Part shown: positions 33,701 to 41,841 of the stretch, piece after piece
Numbering within the stretch: the stretch's first letter is position 1
How the letters are laid out: the number at the start of each line of letters is the position of its first letter
Assembly: GCF_003751625.1 (NCBI RefSeq)
Contig: NZ_RJUL01000012.1
Location: forward strand, 92,089-156,088
DNA: 64,000 bases
Direction of reading: 5' to 3'
DNA from: Gallaecimonas pentaromativorans
GTDB taxonomy: Bacteria; Pseudomonadota; Gammaproteobacteria; Enterobacterales; Gallaecimonadaceae
Made by a program: the position numbers and the translations under genes
Notes under the pieces: generated by a model
Databases searched by the model: none
Seen by the model: the letters and a program-made list of their open reading frames with translations, nothing else
What the model was told of the DNA's origin: nothing

Positions 33701-35075
33701 TATCACGGTGGGAGAAGGTCTCGCCGTTGAAGGCATCAAGACCTTTCTCCGTGCCCACCAGCAATTGCCCGTTATGCCACAGCAGTGACCAGATTAAGGG
33801 ATCGCTCAGGCCTTGTTCGGTGCTAAACCACTGCCATTGCTGCTGGTTGTCGTAGCGTATCAGGCCTTGGTTGGTGCCAATCCACAGGTCTCCTTGCGAG
33901 TCTTTCGCCAGGGCCGTGACCACCAGTAAAAAACGCGTCGGCGACTGGCCGGTCAGGCGGGCCAGCTCGGCGTTGTAGTTGTGGTACTGGCCTTGGTTGT
34001 CGATGCGCCACAGGCCATTGCCCATGGTGCCAATCCAAAGGCCTTGGGCGTCTTTAAGCAGGCTGCGCACATTGTTCTGGTTGGCCTGTGGCTCACCGTG
34101 GCTAAAGTAGCGGATGGCGCCGTCATGGCCCGGCAGATGGATAACGCCTCGGGAAAAGGTCCCCACCCAGAGCTGGTTGTCGGCGTCGACATAAAGGGTC
34201 CGTGGCCAATCCACCAGGTTGTGCTGCGTGCCTTGCAGCAATTGCTCGGCTTTTTGGTGATAAGGGTCCAACCACATCAGGCCCCGGCGTTTGAGGGCCA
34301 GATAAAAATGGCCCTTGCCGTCGGCCATGAGTTTCAATGCCGGGTGCTCGGCAAAGGAGGCCCACTGCAATACCTGGATCAGGCCGCTATCGGTGTAGTG
34401 CCACAGCTGGCCGTCTCCTGCCAGCCACAGCATGCCCTTGGGGTCGAGGGTCAGGGCCTGCAAGTCGGGGCGGGTCAGTTTCAGGGTTAGTTGGCTGTCT
34501 TCAAGTTCGAACAAGCGGCCATCTGCGGTCAGCACCCACAGGGCGTTACCGGACGCGGCAAGATCTTTGACCTTACCGTCCAGCACCTTTTGCCATTGCT
34601 GACTACCCAGATCCAACAGCCACAATCCCAGGTCGTTGGCCACGGCTAACTGATGGCCAACGCTCGCCAGGTGGCTGATGTACTGGTGTTGCCAAGGGGT
34701 CTGGTAGCTGCGGAAGAGCTTGCCATCAAAGCGTTGCAAGTCGCCGTTGGCGGTACCTAGCCAGAGCTGGTTTTCGTTGTCGCCGGTAAGGGCCGTGAGG
34801 TGATTGCTGGCCAGGCCGTAGGGGTTGGCGCTGCTGTCGGCTTCGGCGTAAAAGCGCTTGATCTGAGTGCCGTCATAGCGGTTCAGGCCATCTTGGGTCG
34901 CAAACCACAAGAAGCCATTGTGGTCGCGATAGATGGCCTCAACGGTGTTCTGGCTCAGGCCGCTACGCACATCCAGTACCTGCGGTGGCAGGTAGGGCGG
35001 AGCCAGCAGTGGTGTTGCCCAGCTTGGCAAGGACAGTAGCCAGAGGAGAAAGAGGCGCAGCAGCAGTGTGATCAC
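30768..35075 (-). CDS. Periplasmic beta-propeller sensor with PAS, GGDEF and EAL domains
   Basis: A 1435-aa protein. It has a signal peptide, then about 620 residues of Reg_prop propeller repeats (recurring GLW/LWxGT and GLxxY/F units), a Y_Y_Y domain (LSFADLDFGHGNNQYLYQL), and one membrane helix near residue 725. In the cytoplasm come two PAS domains (about 760-1000), GGDEF (about 1010-1170, LGGDEFIII intact) and EAL (about 1185-1430). EAL residues are intact: VEALCRW, VNLSARQF, LELTESML, LDDFGTGYS, LKLDRSF and VVAEGIE. It is thus a c-di-GMP phosphodiesterase, possibly bifunctional, that senses an extracytoplasmic ligand (often a glycan in this propeller class). GTG start at 35075, AAAAGGG upstream. 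Confidence 0.92.
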   Translation of the reverse strand: MITLLLRLFLLWLLSLPSWATPLLAPPYLPPQVLDVRSGLSQNTVEAIYRDHNGFLWFATQDGLNRYDGTQIKRFYAEADSSANPYGLASNHLTALTGDNENQLWLGTANGDLQRFDGKLFRSYQTPWQHQYISHLASVGHQLAVANDLGLWLLDLGSQQWQKVLDGKVKDLAASGNALWVLTADGRLFELEDSQLTLKLTRPDLQALTLDPKGMLWLAGDGQLWHYTDSGLIQVLQWASFAEHPALKLMADGKGHFYLALKRRGLMWLDPYHQKAEQLLQGTQHNLVDWPRTLYVDADNQLWVGTFSRGVIHLPGHDGAIRYFSHGEPQANQNNVRSLLKDAQGLWIGTMGNGLWRIDNQGQYHNYNAELARLTGQSPTRFLLVVTALAKDSQGDLWIGTNQGLIRYDNQQQWQWFSTEQGLSDPLIWSLLWHNGQLLVGTEKGLDAFNGETFSHRDSQAQFYALAEHQGVVMAATGKGFCRLEPRARCWGKPQITGRGRGLLSDGNNGWWVGTQKGLVHLGAQDQLTLYQKQPGLEDDTIYAVAQDSENQLWLSTNRGLVLFNPSQGRFSAPPIDQFILEYNGNAVFKDGNGLLYFGGVNGLAEIQFGANNNLGAHYALQWVGASVNGQPHNLNSDEVLVLPPDISRLSLSFADLDFGHGNNQYLYQLDGPWQPLGMGKEVVFTHLTPGHYQLKLRRLGDPQPPLLLNLEVLEPWYLQPVNLLWEILLLALLVAWLWYRWWLRRERGIALRRALADSEQRLRLAMVASGYGVWDWDWQTQAVVRTGLDFLGYQDGEIAPNRRGLSQLVNPEDQPKIIAAIKRHLKGQDDHYHCIYRLRHAKGHWLWVQDRGRVVARDDNGKVLRMAGTHRDISAERAQERQLQLSDLVTRAMSEGVVVTNERLDIINTNPAVETHLATPTETLLALKPWRFLPKTTRLGLLRKIRGALKDQGSWAGELRIQDGHGQLKLLETEIHWAQDQAQGANLVVLFSDITQRKAAEEELRYLANFDPLTGLPNRTLFRDRLGHAMTRANRTAQQVALLFLDLDHFKHVNDSLGHELGDRLLKEVAQRLLHAVRSYDTVARLGGDEFIIIMEDVKETLTTTLVAEKVMQALEPPVVLAGHRVSVTPSIGIALYPQDSTDPNTLLRYADTAMYHAKARGRGNFQYYTNTMNAAAQRRLALEHGLRQALEEGGLSLRYQPRIRLGNNLVAGVEALCRWHHPELGEIPPSDFIPLAEETGLISALGQWVLREALTQQKVWRQQGIILQMAVNLSARQFQDHDLPGQVTQLLRDLDLPPDALELELTESMLLSNKDNAAKQIARLRHSGIRVALDDFGTGYSALSYLTELRFDILKLDRSFVAKLPQEKEPVAIIKAVVELAHSLNMQVVAEGIETDAQLNCLRALDCDEGQGYHFARPLTAGELEHWLGHWLG

Positions 35076-35141
35076 CCTTTTAAGCCCGTGTTGAGGCTAT
35101 TATCAATTTGTTACAAGGACGAACGCAAGGTACGGATAACT

Positions 35142-36662
35142 ATGGCACTTGCAACGCTTTATTGCCGTGCGCAGCTGGGTATGGATGCGCCGCTGGTCAC
35201 CGTCGAGGTAGACATCGGCAACGGCCTGCCCGCCTTTGCCCTGGTGGGGCTGCCGGAGGCTTCGGTGCGCGAGGCCAGGGAGCGGGTCCGCGCCGCCATC
35301 CTCAACGCCGGCTTTGAGTTCCCCGCCCGGCGCATCACCGTCAACTTGGCCCCGGCCGAGCTGCCCAAAGAGGGTGGCCGTTTCGACTTGGCCATCGCCA
35401 TCGGCATTTTGCAGGCCTCAAGCCAACTGCCCATGGAGAACAACGGCCGGCTGGAGCTGTACGGCGAACTGGCGCTGTCTGGTGAGCTTCGCCCCTGCAC
35501 CGGTTTGTTGCCGGCGCTGTTGGCCTGCCAAAAGGCGGGCCGGGCGGCGCTCTTTCCCGAGGCGTGCCGTGAAGAGGCCAGCTTGCTGCCCAGTCTGAAA
35601 GCCTATGGCGCGCCCACCTTGCTGGCGGTGTGTGCCCATCTGGCCGGGCAGCAGGCGCTGGCATTGTTGGCGCCGCTGGCCGCTGCCCAGTCTGCGGCGC
35701 CAGACCCGCTTTCCCTGAACGATGTGGTCGGCCAGGCCCAGGCAAAAAGAGCGCTGATGGTGGCGGCGGCTGGCGGCCATCACCTGCTCTTTATCGGCCC
35801 GCCCGGCACCGGTAAGTCCATGCTGGCCCGGCGCCTGCCAGGTATTTTGCCGCCCCTTGGCGAAGACTGCGCCCAGCAGAGCGCCGCCATTTATTCCCTG
35901 GCCGGCAAGCCCCGCGATACCGGTAGCTGGCGCCAGCCCCCCTGGCGCACACCCCATCACACTGCCTCGGCGGTGGCGCTGGTGGGCGGCGGCTCGATGC
36001 CAAGGCCAGGGGAGATTTCCTTGGCCCATAACGGGGTTCTTTTTTTGGACGAAATCGCCGAGTACGACCGCAAAGTGCTCGATTGCCTGCGCGAACCCAT
36101 GGAAACCGGTGAAGTGAGTATCAGCCGCGCTGCCCACCAGGCCCGGTTCCCAGCCCGGTTTCGCTTGGTGGCGGCTGCCAACCCTTGCCCCTGTGGCCAT
36201 TTTGGCAATCCGCGCCGGGCCTGCCGCTGTAGCCCTGACCAAATACGCCGTTATCTGGCTAAGCTCTCCGGCCCCTTTTTGGACCGTATCGACCTGCAAG
36301 TGGAGGTGGCCATGCTGCCGCCGGGGAGCCTTGCTGGCCAGGCGCCCAGCGGCCCCGACAACGACGAGCTCAGGGCCAAAGTGGCGGCCTGCCAGCAGCG
36401 CCAGTTCTCGCGCCAGGGCTGCTTGAATGCCGACCTTGAAGGGGAGCCGATGCGTCATGCCTGCCAACTGCCACCAGAGCTGGCCCAGTGGTACGACGCC
36501 ACCTTGCAGGCCCTGGGGCTTTCAGCGAGGGTGCATCACAAACTGCTGAAAGTGGCCCGCACCCTGGCCGATTGGCAAAAGGCCGAGGCCATCACCCAGG
36601 CGCACCTGAGTGAAGCCATGCAGTACCGAGCCATGGACCGGCTACTGGGCACCTTGCCTTAG
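35142..36662 (+). CDS. comM: YifB/ComM-family AAA ATPase
   Basis: A 506-aa Mg-chelatase-like protein. N-terminal Lon-like domain (AFALVGLPEASVREARERV, GRFDLAIAIGIL), Walker A GPPGTGKSM, Walker B NGVLFLDEIAEY, the sensor FRLVAAANPCPCG and the zinc-type Cys cluster (CPCG...CRCS), and arginine-finger region DRIDLQVEV. ComM is a hexameric branch-migration helicase that helps integrate incoming DNA in natural transformation. The start at 35142 (MALATLYCRAQ) agrees with the family and AAGG upstream. Monocistronic; terminator follows. Confidence 0.94.
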   Translation: MALATLYCRAQLGMDAPLVTVEVDIGNGLPAFALVGLPEASVREARERVRAAILNAGFEFPARRITVNLAPAELPKEGGRFDLAIAIGILQASSQLPMENNGRLELYGELALSGELRPCTGLLPALLACQKAGRAALFPEACREEASLLPSLKAYGAPTLLAVCAHLAGQQALALLAPLAAAQSAAPDPLSLNDVVGQAQAKRALMVAAAGGHHLLFIGPPGTGKSMLARRLPGILPPLGEDCAQQSAAIYSLAGKPRDTGSWRQPPWRTPHHTASAVALVGGGSMPRPGEISLAHNGVLFLDEIAEYDRKVLDCLREPMETGEVSISRAAHQARFPARFRLVAAANPCPCGHFGNPRRACRCSPDQIRRYLAKLSGPFLDRIDLQVEVAMLPPGSLAGQAPSGPDNDELRAKVAACQQRQFSRQGCLNADLEGEPMRHACQLPPELAQWYDATLQALGLSARVHHKLLKVARTLADWQKAEAITQAHLSEAMQYRAMDRLLGTLP

Positions 36663-36685
36663 GGCTTCGCCCTCTTTCCAAATAG

Positions 36686-36712
36686 AAAAACCGGGCATCA
36701 GCCCGGCTTTTT
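36686..36712. terminator. Bidirectional terminator after comM
   Basis: AAAAACCGGGC-ATCA-GCCCGGCTTTTTAT; lies between comM and the convergent VOC gene. Confidence 0.85.
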
Positions 36713-36725
36713 ATGGTTGGTCGTT

Positions 36726-37316
36726 TTACTTGGCAGGATGCTTGGGGTTCCACAGTTTGATGTTGCTGTGCTTCTCATATCCCTTACCGTTGGGGTAGCC
36801 CACCAGCTCCATCTCCGAGCCCCAGGGGGACAGAAAATGCACCCAGGTTTCCCCTTGGGTATCGCCGCTGGGCATGGTGATGGGCTCACCAATGATGGTC
36901 AGGCCCTGCGCTTTGAGTTTGGCCACGCTGGCCTGGACATCGTCGGTGTAAAAGGCGATGTGGGACGCCCCCAGCGATTCGGCGTCAGGTATCACTTTGC
37001 TGGCGGTATCATCTTGATAAGCAAATAGTTCAACATTAGAGCCATGGCCACAGCGCATCATGGTGATAGAGATGCTTTGGGCGCGTGGTGCCACCTGTTT
37101 GCTGCGGTCAGGGGACAGGGAGTGGCTCATCTCAAAGGGGCCGATGTGGGTGACCGGTACACAGCCAAAGGTGTCTGTTAAGAAGGTCTCGGCCTGCTTG
37201 AGGTCAGGCACGGTAATGCCGACGTGGTCGATACCGGGGCTGTTGATGAGGGCCGCTTGGCTGCTGGCGCTCAGCAGTAGCGTCAGGGCGGCAAAGAAGG
37301 AAGCAACGATTTTCAT
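36726..37316 (-). CDS. Exported VOC (glyoxalase/bleomycin-resistance fold) protein
   Basis: A 196-aa protein with signal peptide (to about residue 21, ending SSQA). The VOC domain begins IDHVGITVPDLKQAETFL and ends EMELVGYP; His in IDHVGI, His in SHIAFYT and Glu near the end are plausible metal ligands. An exported VOC protein is uncommon, and the substrate is unknown. The start at 37316 follows GGAGCCCTGTC; the longer frame to 37397 is not secretory. First of a minus-strand series whose order of transcription is SDR, NTF2-like, VOC; all lie downstream of the LysR divergent promoter and may be one operon. Confidence 0.82.
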   Translation of the reverse strand: MKIVASFFAALTLLLSASSQAALINSPGIDHVGITVPDLKQAETFLTDTFGCVPVTHIGPFEMSHSLSPDRSKQVAPRAQSISITMMRCGHGSNVELFAYQDDTASKVIPDAESLGASHIAFYTDDVQASVAKLKAQGLTIIGEPITMPSGDTQGETWVHFLSPWGSEMELVGYPNGKGYEKHSNIKLWNPKHPAK

Positions 37317-37329
37317 GACAGGGCTCCGG

Positions 37330-37779
37330 TTATGGTTGATTGATAAAAACGTGCAAGCTGGCAAGGCGGCCATCGCGAAGGGTGAAGATATCTTCACCCG
37401 ACATCAGCTTGGGCTTGTCTTTGGGGCCGAAATGCCAGGTGACGCGGCCAAGGTCGTGGTTCCAGGTAATGGGCTGCGGGGAGAAGGTAAAGCCAGGGTG
37501 TTCTTGCTGAACCCGCTTGAGCAGGGCTAACACAGCGTCATAGCCTCTGGCGGTGCCTTGGTAGTCAGCCAGGTAGAGGTCGGGGGTGTAGACCTCGGGC
37601 AGCTGCTTGGCCCAGTGGCTAGGGTTGCGGTCATTCCAGAGGGCAAAATGCTTGTCGATAAGCTGTTGGGCCTGGGTGCTTTGCTCGGTTGTGCGGGTCA
37701 TGTTGGTCTCCTGGGCCTGGCTCAATGGCGCGGCCAGGGCGGCAGCCAGCACCAGGGCAGATGCAGTGAAAAAACGCAT
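37330..37779 (-). CDS. Exported NTF2/SnoaL-like protein
   Basis: A 149-aa protein with signal peptide (ending PLSQA). The rest is a SnoaL/NTF2-like cone: ALWNDRNPSHWAK, YTPDLYLADYQGTARGYDAV, ITWNHDLGRVTWHFG and SGEDIFTLRDGRL. Such folds serve as small-molecule isomerases, dehydratases or binding proteins; no catalytic residues can be assigned. It lies 13 bases upstream of the VOC gene and 48 bases after the SDR gene in the direction of transcription, consistent with one operon. Confidence 0.8.
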   Translation of the reverse strand: MRFFTASALVLAAALAAPLSQAQETNMTRTTEQSTQAQQLIDKHFALWNDRNPSHWAKQLPEVYTPDLYLADYQGTARGYDAVLALLKRVQQEHPGFTFSPQPITWNHDLGRVTWHFGPKDKPKLMSGEDIFTLRDGRLASLHVFINQP

Positions 37780-37827
37780 GGGAATTCTCCGACAAGGAAC
37801 GCCCCCAGGTGGTGGGGGCGTGCAGGC

Positions 37828-38577
37828 TTAGATTTGGGCCATGCCGCCGTCAACGAACAGCTCGACACCGTTGATGAAGCTGGCGCCCTCGGAGGACAGG
37901 AAGGCCACCACTTTGCCAATTTCCTCCGGCTCGCCCAGGCGGCCCAGCGGCACTTGCCCGGCCAGGTAGTCGAAGAAGCCTTGGCGCGCCTCTTCCGGCA
38001 CCACATCGGCCAGGCCAGGGGTGCGGATGGGGCCAGGGCTGACCACGTTGATGCGAATGCCACGGTCTTTCACATCCAGGGCCCAGGAGCGGGCGAAGTT
38101 GCGCACGGCGGCCTTACTGGCGCTGTAGACGCTGAAGTTGGCGGTGCCTTTGATGGAGGTGGTAGAGCCGGTCAGCACCACGGAAGCGCTGTTGGTCAGT
38201 AGCGGCAGCGCTTTTTGTACGGTAAAGAGCAGGCCGCGGACGTTGGTGCCGAAGATGCGGTCAAAGTGCTCTTCGGTGATGGCGCCCAGAGGCAGCATGT
38301 CACCGCCACCGGCGTTGGCAAAGAGGATGTCCAGCTTGCCAGCAGATTTGGCGATTTGGGCGTAAACCGCATCCAAGTCGGTAAGGACCGAGGCGTCGGC
38401 GCGGATACCGGTCACGCTGCTGCCAAGTTTAGCTACGGCGGCGTCCAGTTCGGCCTGGCGGCGGCCGGTGATAAAAACCTTGGCGCCCTGTTCGGCCAGG
38501 ACCTTGGCGGTGCCAAAACCGATGCCAGTGGTGCCGCCGGTTACCAGTGCGATTTTACCGTTCAGTTGCTTGTTCAT
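37828..38577 (-). CDS. Short-chain dehydrogenase/reductase
   Basis: A 249-aa classical SDR. The NAD(P)-binding motif is TGGTTGIGFG; NAGGG follows; the catalytic Ser is in LTGSTTS and Tyr-x-x-x-Lys in YSASKAA; PGPIRTPG and the C-terminal FVDGGMAQI are standard. An Arg-Arg pair after beta-2 (TGRRQAEL) suggests NADP(H) preference. Start at 38577 after AAGGTGAAC; the longer frame to 38694 is not used. Divergent from a LysR gene that shares the intergenic palindrome, so it is probably LysR-controlled, as common for SDR-LysR pairs. Confidence 0.93.
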   Translation of the reverse strand: MNKQLNGKIALVTGGTTGIGFGTAKVLAEQGAKVFITGRRQAELDAAVAKLGSSVTGIRADASVLTDLDAVYAQIAKSAGKLDILFANAGGGDMLPLGAITEEHFDRIFGTNVRGLLFTVQKALPLLTNSASVVLTGSTTSIKGTANFSVYSASKAAVRNFARSWALDVKDRGIRINVVSPGPIRTPGLADVVPEEARQGFFDYLAGQVPLGRLGEPEEIGKVVAFLSSEGASFINGVELFVDGGMAQI

Positions 38578-38704
38578 AATGTTCACCTTTATCTGTGTGG
38601 TTGGGTCAGAGTGCCCGCGCTGCCCGGTTTGGGCCCTGTGCTGCAAGGCATGGGTGAACTTTACCCAGTGGCTTATTGGTGATAAAACGTGCAAAATTGG
38701 AATG

Positions 38705-38726
38705 ATTATCCATCGTCATGGATAAT
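38705..38726. promoter_or_regulatory. LysR operator: perfect 9-bp inverted repeat
   Basis: ATTATCCAT (38705-38713) and ATGGATAAT (38718-38726) separated by CGTC. It lies 14 bases before the LysR ATG and about 130 bases from the SDR start. The T-N11-A pattern characteristic of LysR sites is satisfied within the repeat. Probable binding site for autoregulation and SDR control. Confidence 0.65.
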
Positions 38727-38740
38727 TTGGCGGAGGCGTG

Positions 38741-39643
38741 ATGGACCAACTTCAGGCAATAAAGAGTTTTGCGCGGGTGGTGGAGGCGGGCAGTTTTACC
38801 CGGGCGGCCGATTCATTGGATGTGCCCAAGGCCACGCTGAGCAAGCAGGTGCAGGATTTAGAGGCTTACCTGGGGATCCGGCTGCTGCACCGGACCACGC
38901 GCCGGGTCACGGTCACCGCCGAGGGCCAGCAGTATTACGAAAAGACCTTGCGCATCCTGGCCGACCTTGACGATATCGACAGCTCCTTTAGCGCCGTGCG
39001 CAACTCGCCCCGGGGCAAGCTGCGGGTGGATGTGGGCGGCTCGACCGCCAGTGAAGTGCTGATCCCGGCGCTGCCGGCCTTTATCGCCAAGTATCCCGAG
39101 ATAAAGCTAGAGCTGGGGGTGTCAGACCGGGCCGTGGATCTCATCAGTGACAACGTCGATTGCGTGATCCGGGGCGGCCCGTTAGACAGCTCGTCCTTAG
39201 TGGCTCGCGCCATAGGCCAGGCCAGTATGGTGACCTGCGCCACCCCGGGCTACCTCAAGCAATACGGGGTGCCGGCTTACCCCAATGAGCTTAGAAACGG
39301 CCACCGACTGGTGAGTTATGTCACTACCCAAAACGGTCGTGCTATGCCTTTTCGCTTTACCGAGAAGGGCGAGCTGCTGGACATCAAGGCCGAGCACCTG
39401 ATTGGCGTTAACGAAAGTAACGCCCACTTTGCCGCTGGCCTTGCCGGCCTTGGCATCATTCAAACCTTCCGCTATTCGGCCAAGGCGGCGCTGGCCTCGG
39501 GAGCGCTGGTAGAAATTCTCTCGCCATGGCGGCCGCCCAGTTATCCCTTCCATGTGGTTTACCCCCAAAACCGCCATGTCACCCGGCGGCTGCGGGTCTT
39601 TATCGACTGGCTGGTCAGCGATTTCCCGAGCCGCTTGGACTGA
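38741..39643 (+). CDS. LysR-family transcriptional regulator
   Basis: A 300-aa LysR protein. N-terminal HTH: MDQLQAIKSFARVVEAGSFTRAAD...ATLSKQVQDLEAYLGIRLLHRTTR; the effector domain runs from about residue 90. It belongs to the group that typically represses neighbouring oxidoreductase genes. ATG 38741 follows GGAGG; a GTG at 38738 is also in frame. Divergent from the SDR operon, with a perfect inverted repeat just upstream. Effector unknown. Confidence 0.93.
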   Translation: MDQLQAIKSFARVVEAGSFTRAADSLDVPKATLSKQVQDLEAYLGIRLLHRTTRRVTVTAEGQQYYEKTLRILADLDDIDSSFSAVRNSPRGKLRVDVGGSTASEVLIPALPAFIAKYPEIKLELGVSDRAVDLISDNVDCVIRGGPLDSSSLVARAIGQASMVTCATPGYLKQYGVPAYPNELRNGHRLVSYVTTQNGRAMPFRFTEKGELLDIKAEHLIGVNESNAHFAAGLAGLGIIQTFRYSAKAALASGALVEILSPWRPPSYPFHVVYPQNRHVTRRLRVFIDWLVSDFPSRLD

Positions 39644-39649
39644 CGGTGG

Positions 39650-39680
39650 CCATAAAAAAGGGCAGCCAAAGCTGCCCTTT
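39650..39680. terminator. Bidirectional terminator between lysR and sulP genes
   Basis: AAAAAAGGGCAGC-CAAA-GCTGCCCTTTTT; lies between convergent genes. Confidence 0.85.
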
Positions 39681-39683
39681 TTG

Positions 39684-41186
39684 CTAACTGGCCCTGTCGA
39701 AGTGGATGGTCTCCACCTCAATATTGCGGTGGCGGGCCTGGGCCATGTAGTCCTTCACCAGCTCCACCACGTCATGGGCCACCGATTTGGTGTTGGAAAA
39801 ATCCAGTACCAGGTGCGAGCCCTTGGGGATCTCGTTGAGCTTTTTAAGGATGCTGGGCTTGTTGAAGAAGGACACTTCTTCAGCCAGCACAATATGGTGG
39901 CTCTCGCGATCGTCGCGGCGGCTGACCGTTTCCTTGAAGTGGTAGGAATTGCGGTAGCTGTGCTTGAGGGTAAAGAAAATGCTGACCGCCAGGCCTGTCA
40001 TTACCCCGGTCAGCAGGTCGGTGGCGAGCATGCCGGCAATGGTGGTGATAAAGGGCAGAAACTGCTCCATACCGTTTTTAAACATCGTCTTGAACACCGC
40101 CGGTTTGGCCAGCTTGAAGCCCACCACCATCAGCACTGCCGCCAGGGAGGCCAGCGGAATGAGGTTCAGCATCTGCGACAGCGCCAGCACCGCCACCAGC
40201 AGGAACAAGCCGTGCAAAATGGCCGACAGCTTGGTCTTGGCGCCAAAGGCAACGTTGGCCGAGCTGCGCACAATCACTTGCGTTACCGGCAGGCCCCCTA
40301 CCAGGCCGGAGACAATGTTGCCAAGGCCCTGGGCTTTGAGCTCACGGTTGGTGGGAGTGGTTTGCTTGTTGGGGTCCATCTTATCGGTGGCCTCAACACT
40401 GAGCAGGGTCTCGATGCTGGCAACCACCGCCATCACCAAGGCCACACTCAGCACCTCCAGGCTCAGCATCTGCGAGAAATCCGGAAAGGCCAGTTGCTCG
40501 GCAAAAGAGCCAATGCCTTCCATCACCGGCAATGACACCAACTGGCCCTCGCCAAGCGGCGCCCCTTGCAGGTCAAGGAGCAGCGCGCAGCCGATCCCGA
40601 GCAGCACCACGGCGATGGGCCCTTGTATCAGCCGGAACAGCTTATGGGCCGGGCTCAGGTATTTGTCCCAGACATACAGCAGCGCCAGCGACCCAAAGGC
40701 GATGGCCGTTGCCGCCGGAGAAAGGCTGGCAAAGAGGTCGCCATTGAGGCTAACGGCATCGGCGTCCAGGCCAAAAAGGTAGGGAAGCTGCTTTAGGATG
40801 ATCAACAGGCCAATGCCGGTCAGCATGCCGGTGATCACTGCCGACGGGAAGAAATAGGCCACAAAACCGGCCTTGAGGTAGCCCAGCAGCAGCTGAAACA
40901 CCCCGGCCAGCACCACGGCGCAGAGGAACACCTCCCAGCCGCCCAGGGTGTCGATGGCGTCAAAAACGATCACCGCCAGGCCGGCGGCCGGGCCACTCAC
41001 CCCCAGCCGCGAACCGCTGGCCATGCCCACTACCACACCGCCGATAATGCCGGCGATCACCCCTGAGAGCAGCGGCGCCCCCGAGGCCAGGGCGATACCC
41101 AGGCACAACGGCAACGCCACAAAAAAGACGATGATGCTGGCCGGGAGGTCAGAGCGTATCTCCTTGAACGATAAGTCCTTTAACAT
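39684..41186 (-). CDS. SulP-family anion transporter, probable bicarbonate uptake
   Basis: A 500-aa SulP protein. About 10-14 hydrophobic segments (LPLCLGIALASGAPLLSGVIAG at the start; GLVGGLPVTQVIVRSSAN central) and a short C-terminal STAS-like domain (HLVLDFSNTKSVAHDVVELVKD). The preceding gene encodes a beta-carbonic anhydrase only 10 bases away. SulP-CA pairs are known to handle bicarbonate, so bicarbonate rather than sulfate is the likelier substrate (inference). Ends with a terminator shared with lysR. Confidence 0.88.
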   Translation of the reverse strand: MLKDLSFKEIRSDLPASIIVFFVALPLCLGIALASGAPLLSGVIAGIIGGVVVGMASGSRLGVSGPAAGLAVIVFDAIDTLGGWEVFLCAVVLAGVFQLLLGYLKAGFVAYFFPSAVITGMLTGIGLLIILKQLPYLFGLDADAVSLNGDLFASLSPAATAIAFGSLALLYVWDKYLSPAHKLFRLIQGPIAVVLLGIGCALLLDLQGAPLGEGQLVSLPVMEGIGSFAEQLAFPDFSQMLSLEVLSVALVMAVVASIETLLSVEATDKMDPNKQTTPTNRELKAQGLGNIVSGLVGGLPVTQVIVRSSANVAFGAKTKLSAILHGLFLLVAVLALSQMLNLIPLASLAAVLMVVGFKLAKPAVFKTMFKNGMEQFLPFITTIAGMLATDLLTGVMTGLAVSIFFTLKHSYRNSYHFKETVSRRDDRESHHIVLAEEVSFFNKPSILKKLNEIPKGSHLVLDFSNTKSVAHDVVELVKDYMAQARHRNIEVETIHFDRAS

Positions 41187-41196
41187 GGCTGCCTCC

Positions 41197-41841
41197 TCAG
41201 CCCGCCGCCAATTTCTGCTCGGCGTAGGCTTCCTGCATTTCGATAAAGGTTTCGCTTACCGGGTCGTAGCAATGCACATTGCCCTTGGCGATGTCATACA
41301 CCCAGCCGTGCAATTGCACCTGCTTGGTGGCCAGCTTGGCCGCCACCGCCGGGTGGGTGCGAAGGTGCTGGATTTGCTGGAGCACGTTCTCGCGGATGAG
41401 CTCGTCCAGGTGCTGCTCGCCAAGCTCGCCGTGTTTTTCGCGGAGCACTTCGGTGGCGCAGCGGCAATGGCCCAGCCATTCCCTGACATGGGGCAGGGCG
41501 CCAAGTTTTTCCGGGGCCAGAGCGCCCTTCATGGCACCACAATCGGTGTGGCCGCAAATCACGATATGCCGCACCCCAAGAGCCGCCACCGCATATTCGA
41601 TAGAAGCGGTCATGCCACCGGTCTGGTTACTGTGGGGCGGGACGATATTGCCGGCATTGCGGCAAATAAACAGATCCCCAGGCTCGGTTTGGGTGACCAG
41701 GTTTGGGTCTATCCGAGAGTCGGCACAAGTAATAAACAACACCTCGGGATTTTGCCCGGTGGCCAGCTTTTTAAAGGTCGCTTTTTTTCCCGGAAAGACT
41801 TCTTTCTGGAATTTCGCTACACCGGAAATAACATGTTCCAT
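41197..41841 (-). CDS. Beta-class carbonic anhydrase
   Basis: A 214-aa enzyme interconverting CO2 and bicarbonate. The zinc ligands are Cys in ITCADSR, His and Cys in CGHTDCGAM; the Asp-Arg dyad of CADSRID is intact. NAGNIVPPH and GGMTASIEYAVAALGVRHIVICGH are typical of bacterial plant-type enzymes. First gene of a two-gene operon with the SulP transporter. No signal peptide; cytosolic. Confidence 0.95.
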   Translation of the reverse strand: MEHVISGVAKFQKEVFPGKKATFKKLATGQNPEVLFITCADSRIDPNLVTQTEPGDLFICRNAGNIVPPHSNQTGGMTASIEYAVAALGVRHIVICGHTDCGAMKGALAPEKLGALPHVREWLGHCRCATEVLREKHGELGEQHLDELIRENVLQQIQHLRTHPAVAAKLATKQVQLHGWVYDIAKGNVHCYDPVSETFIEMQEAYAEQKLAAG

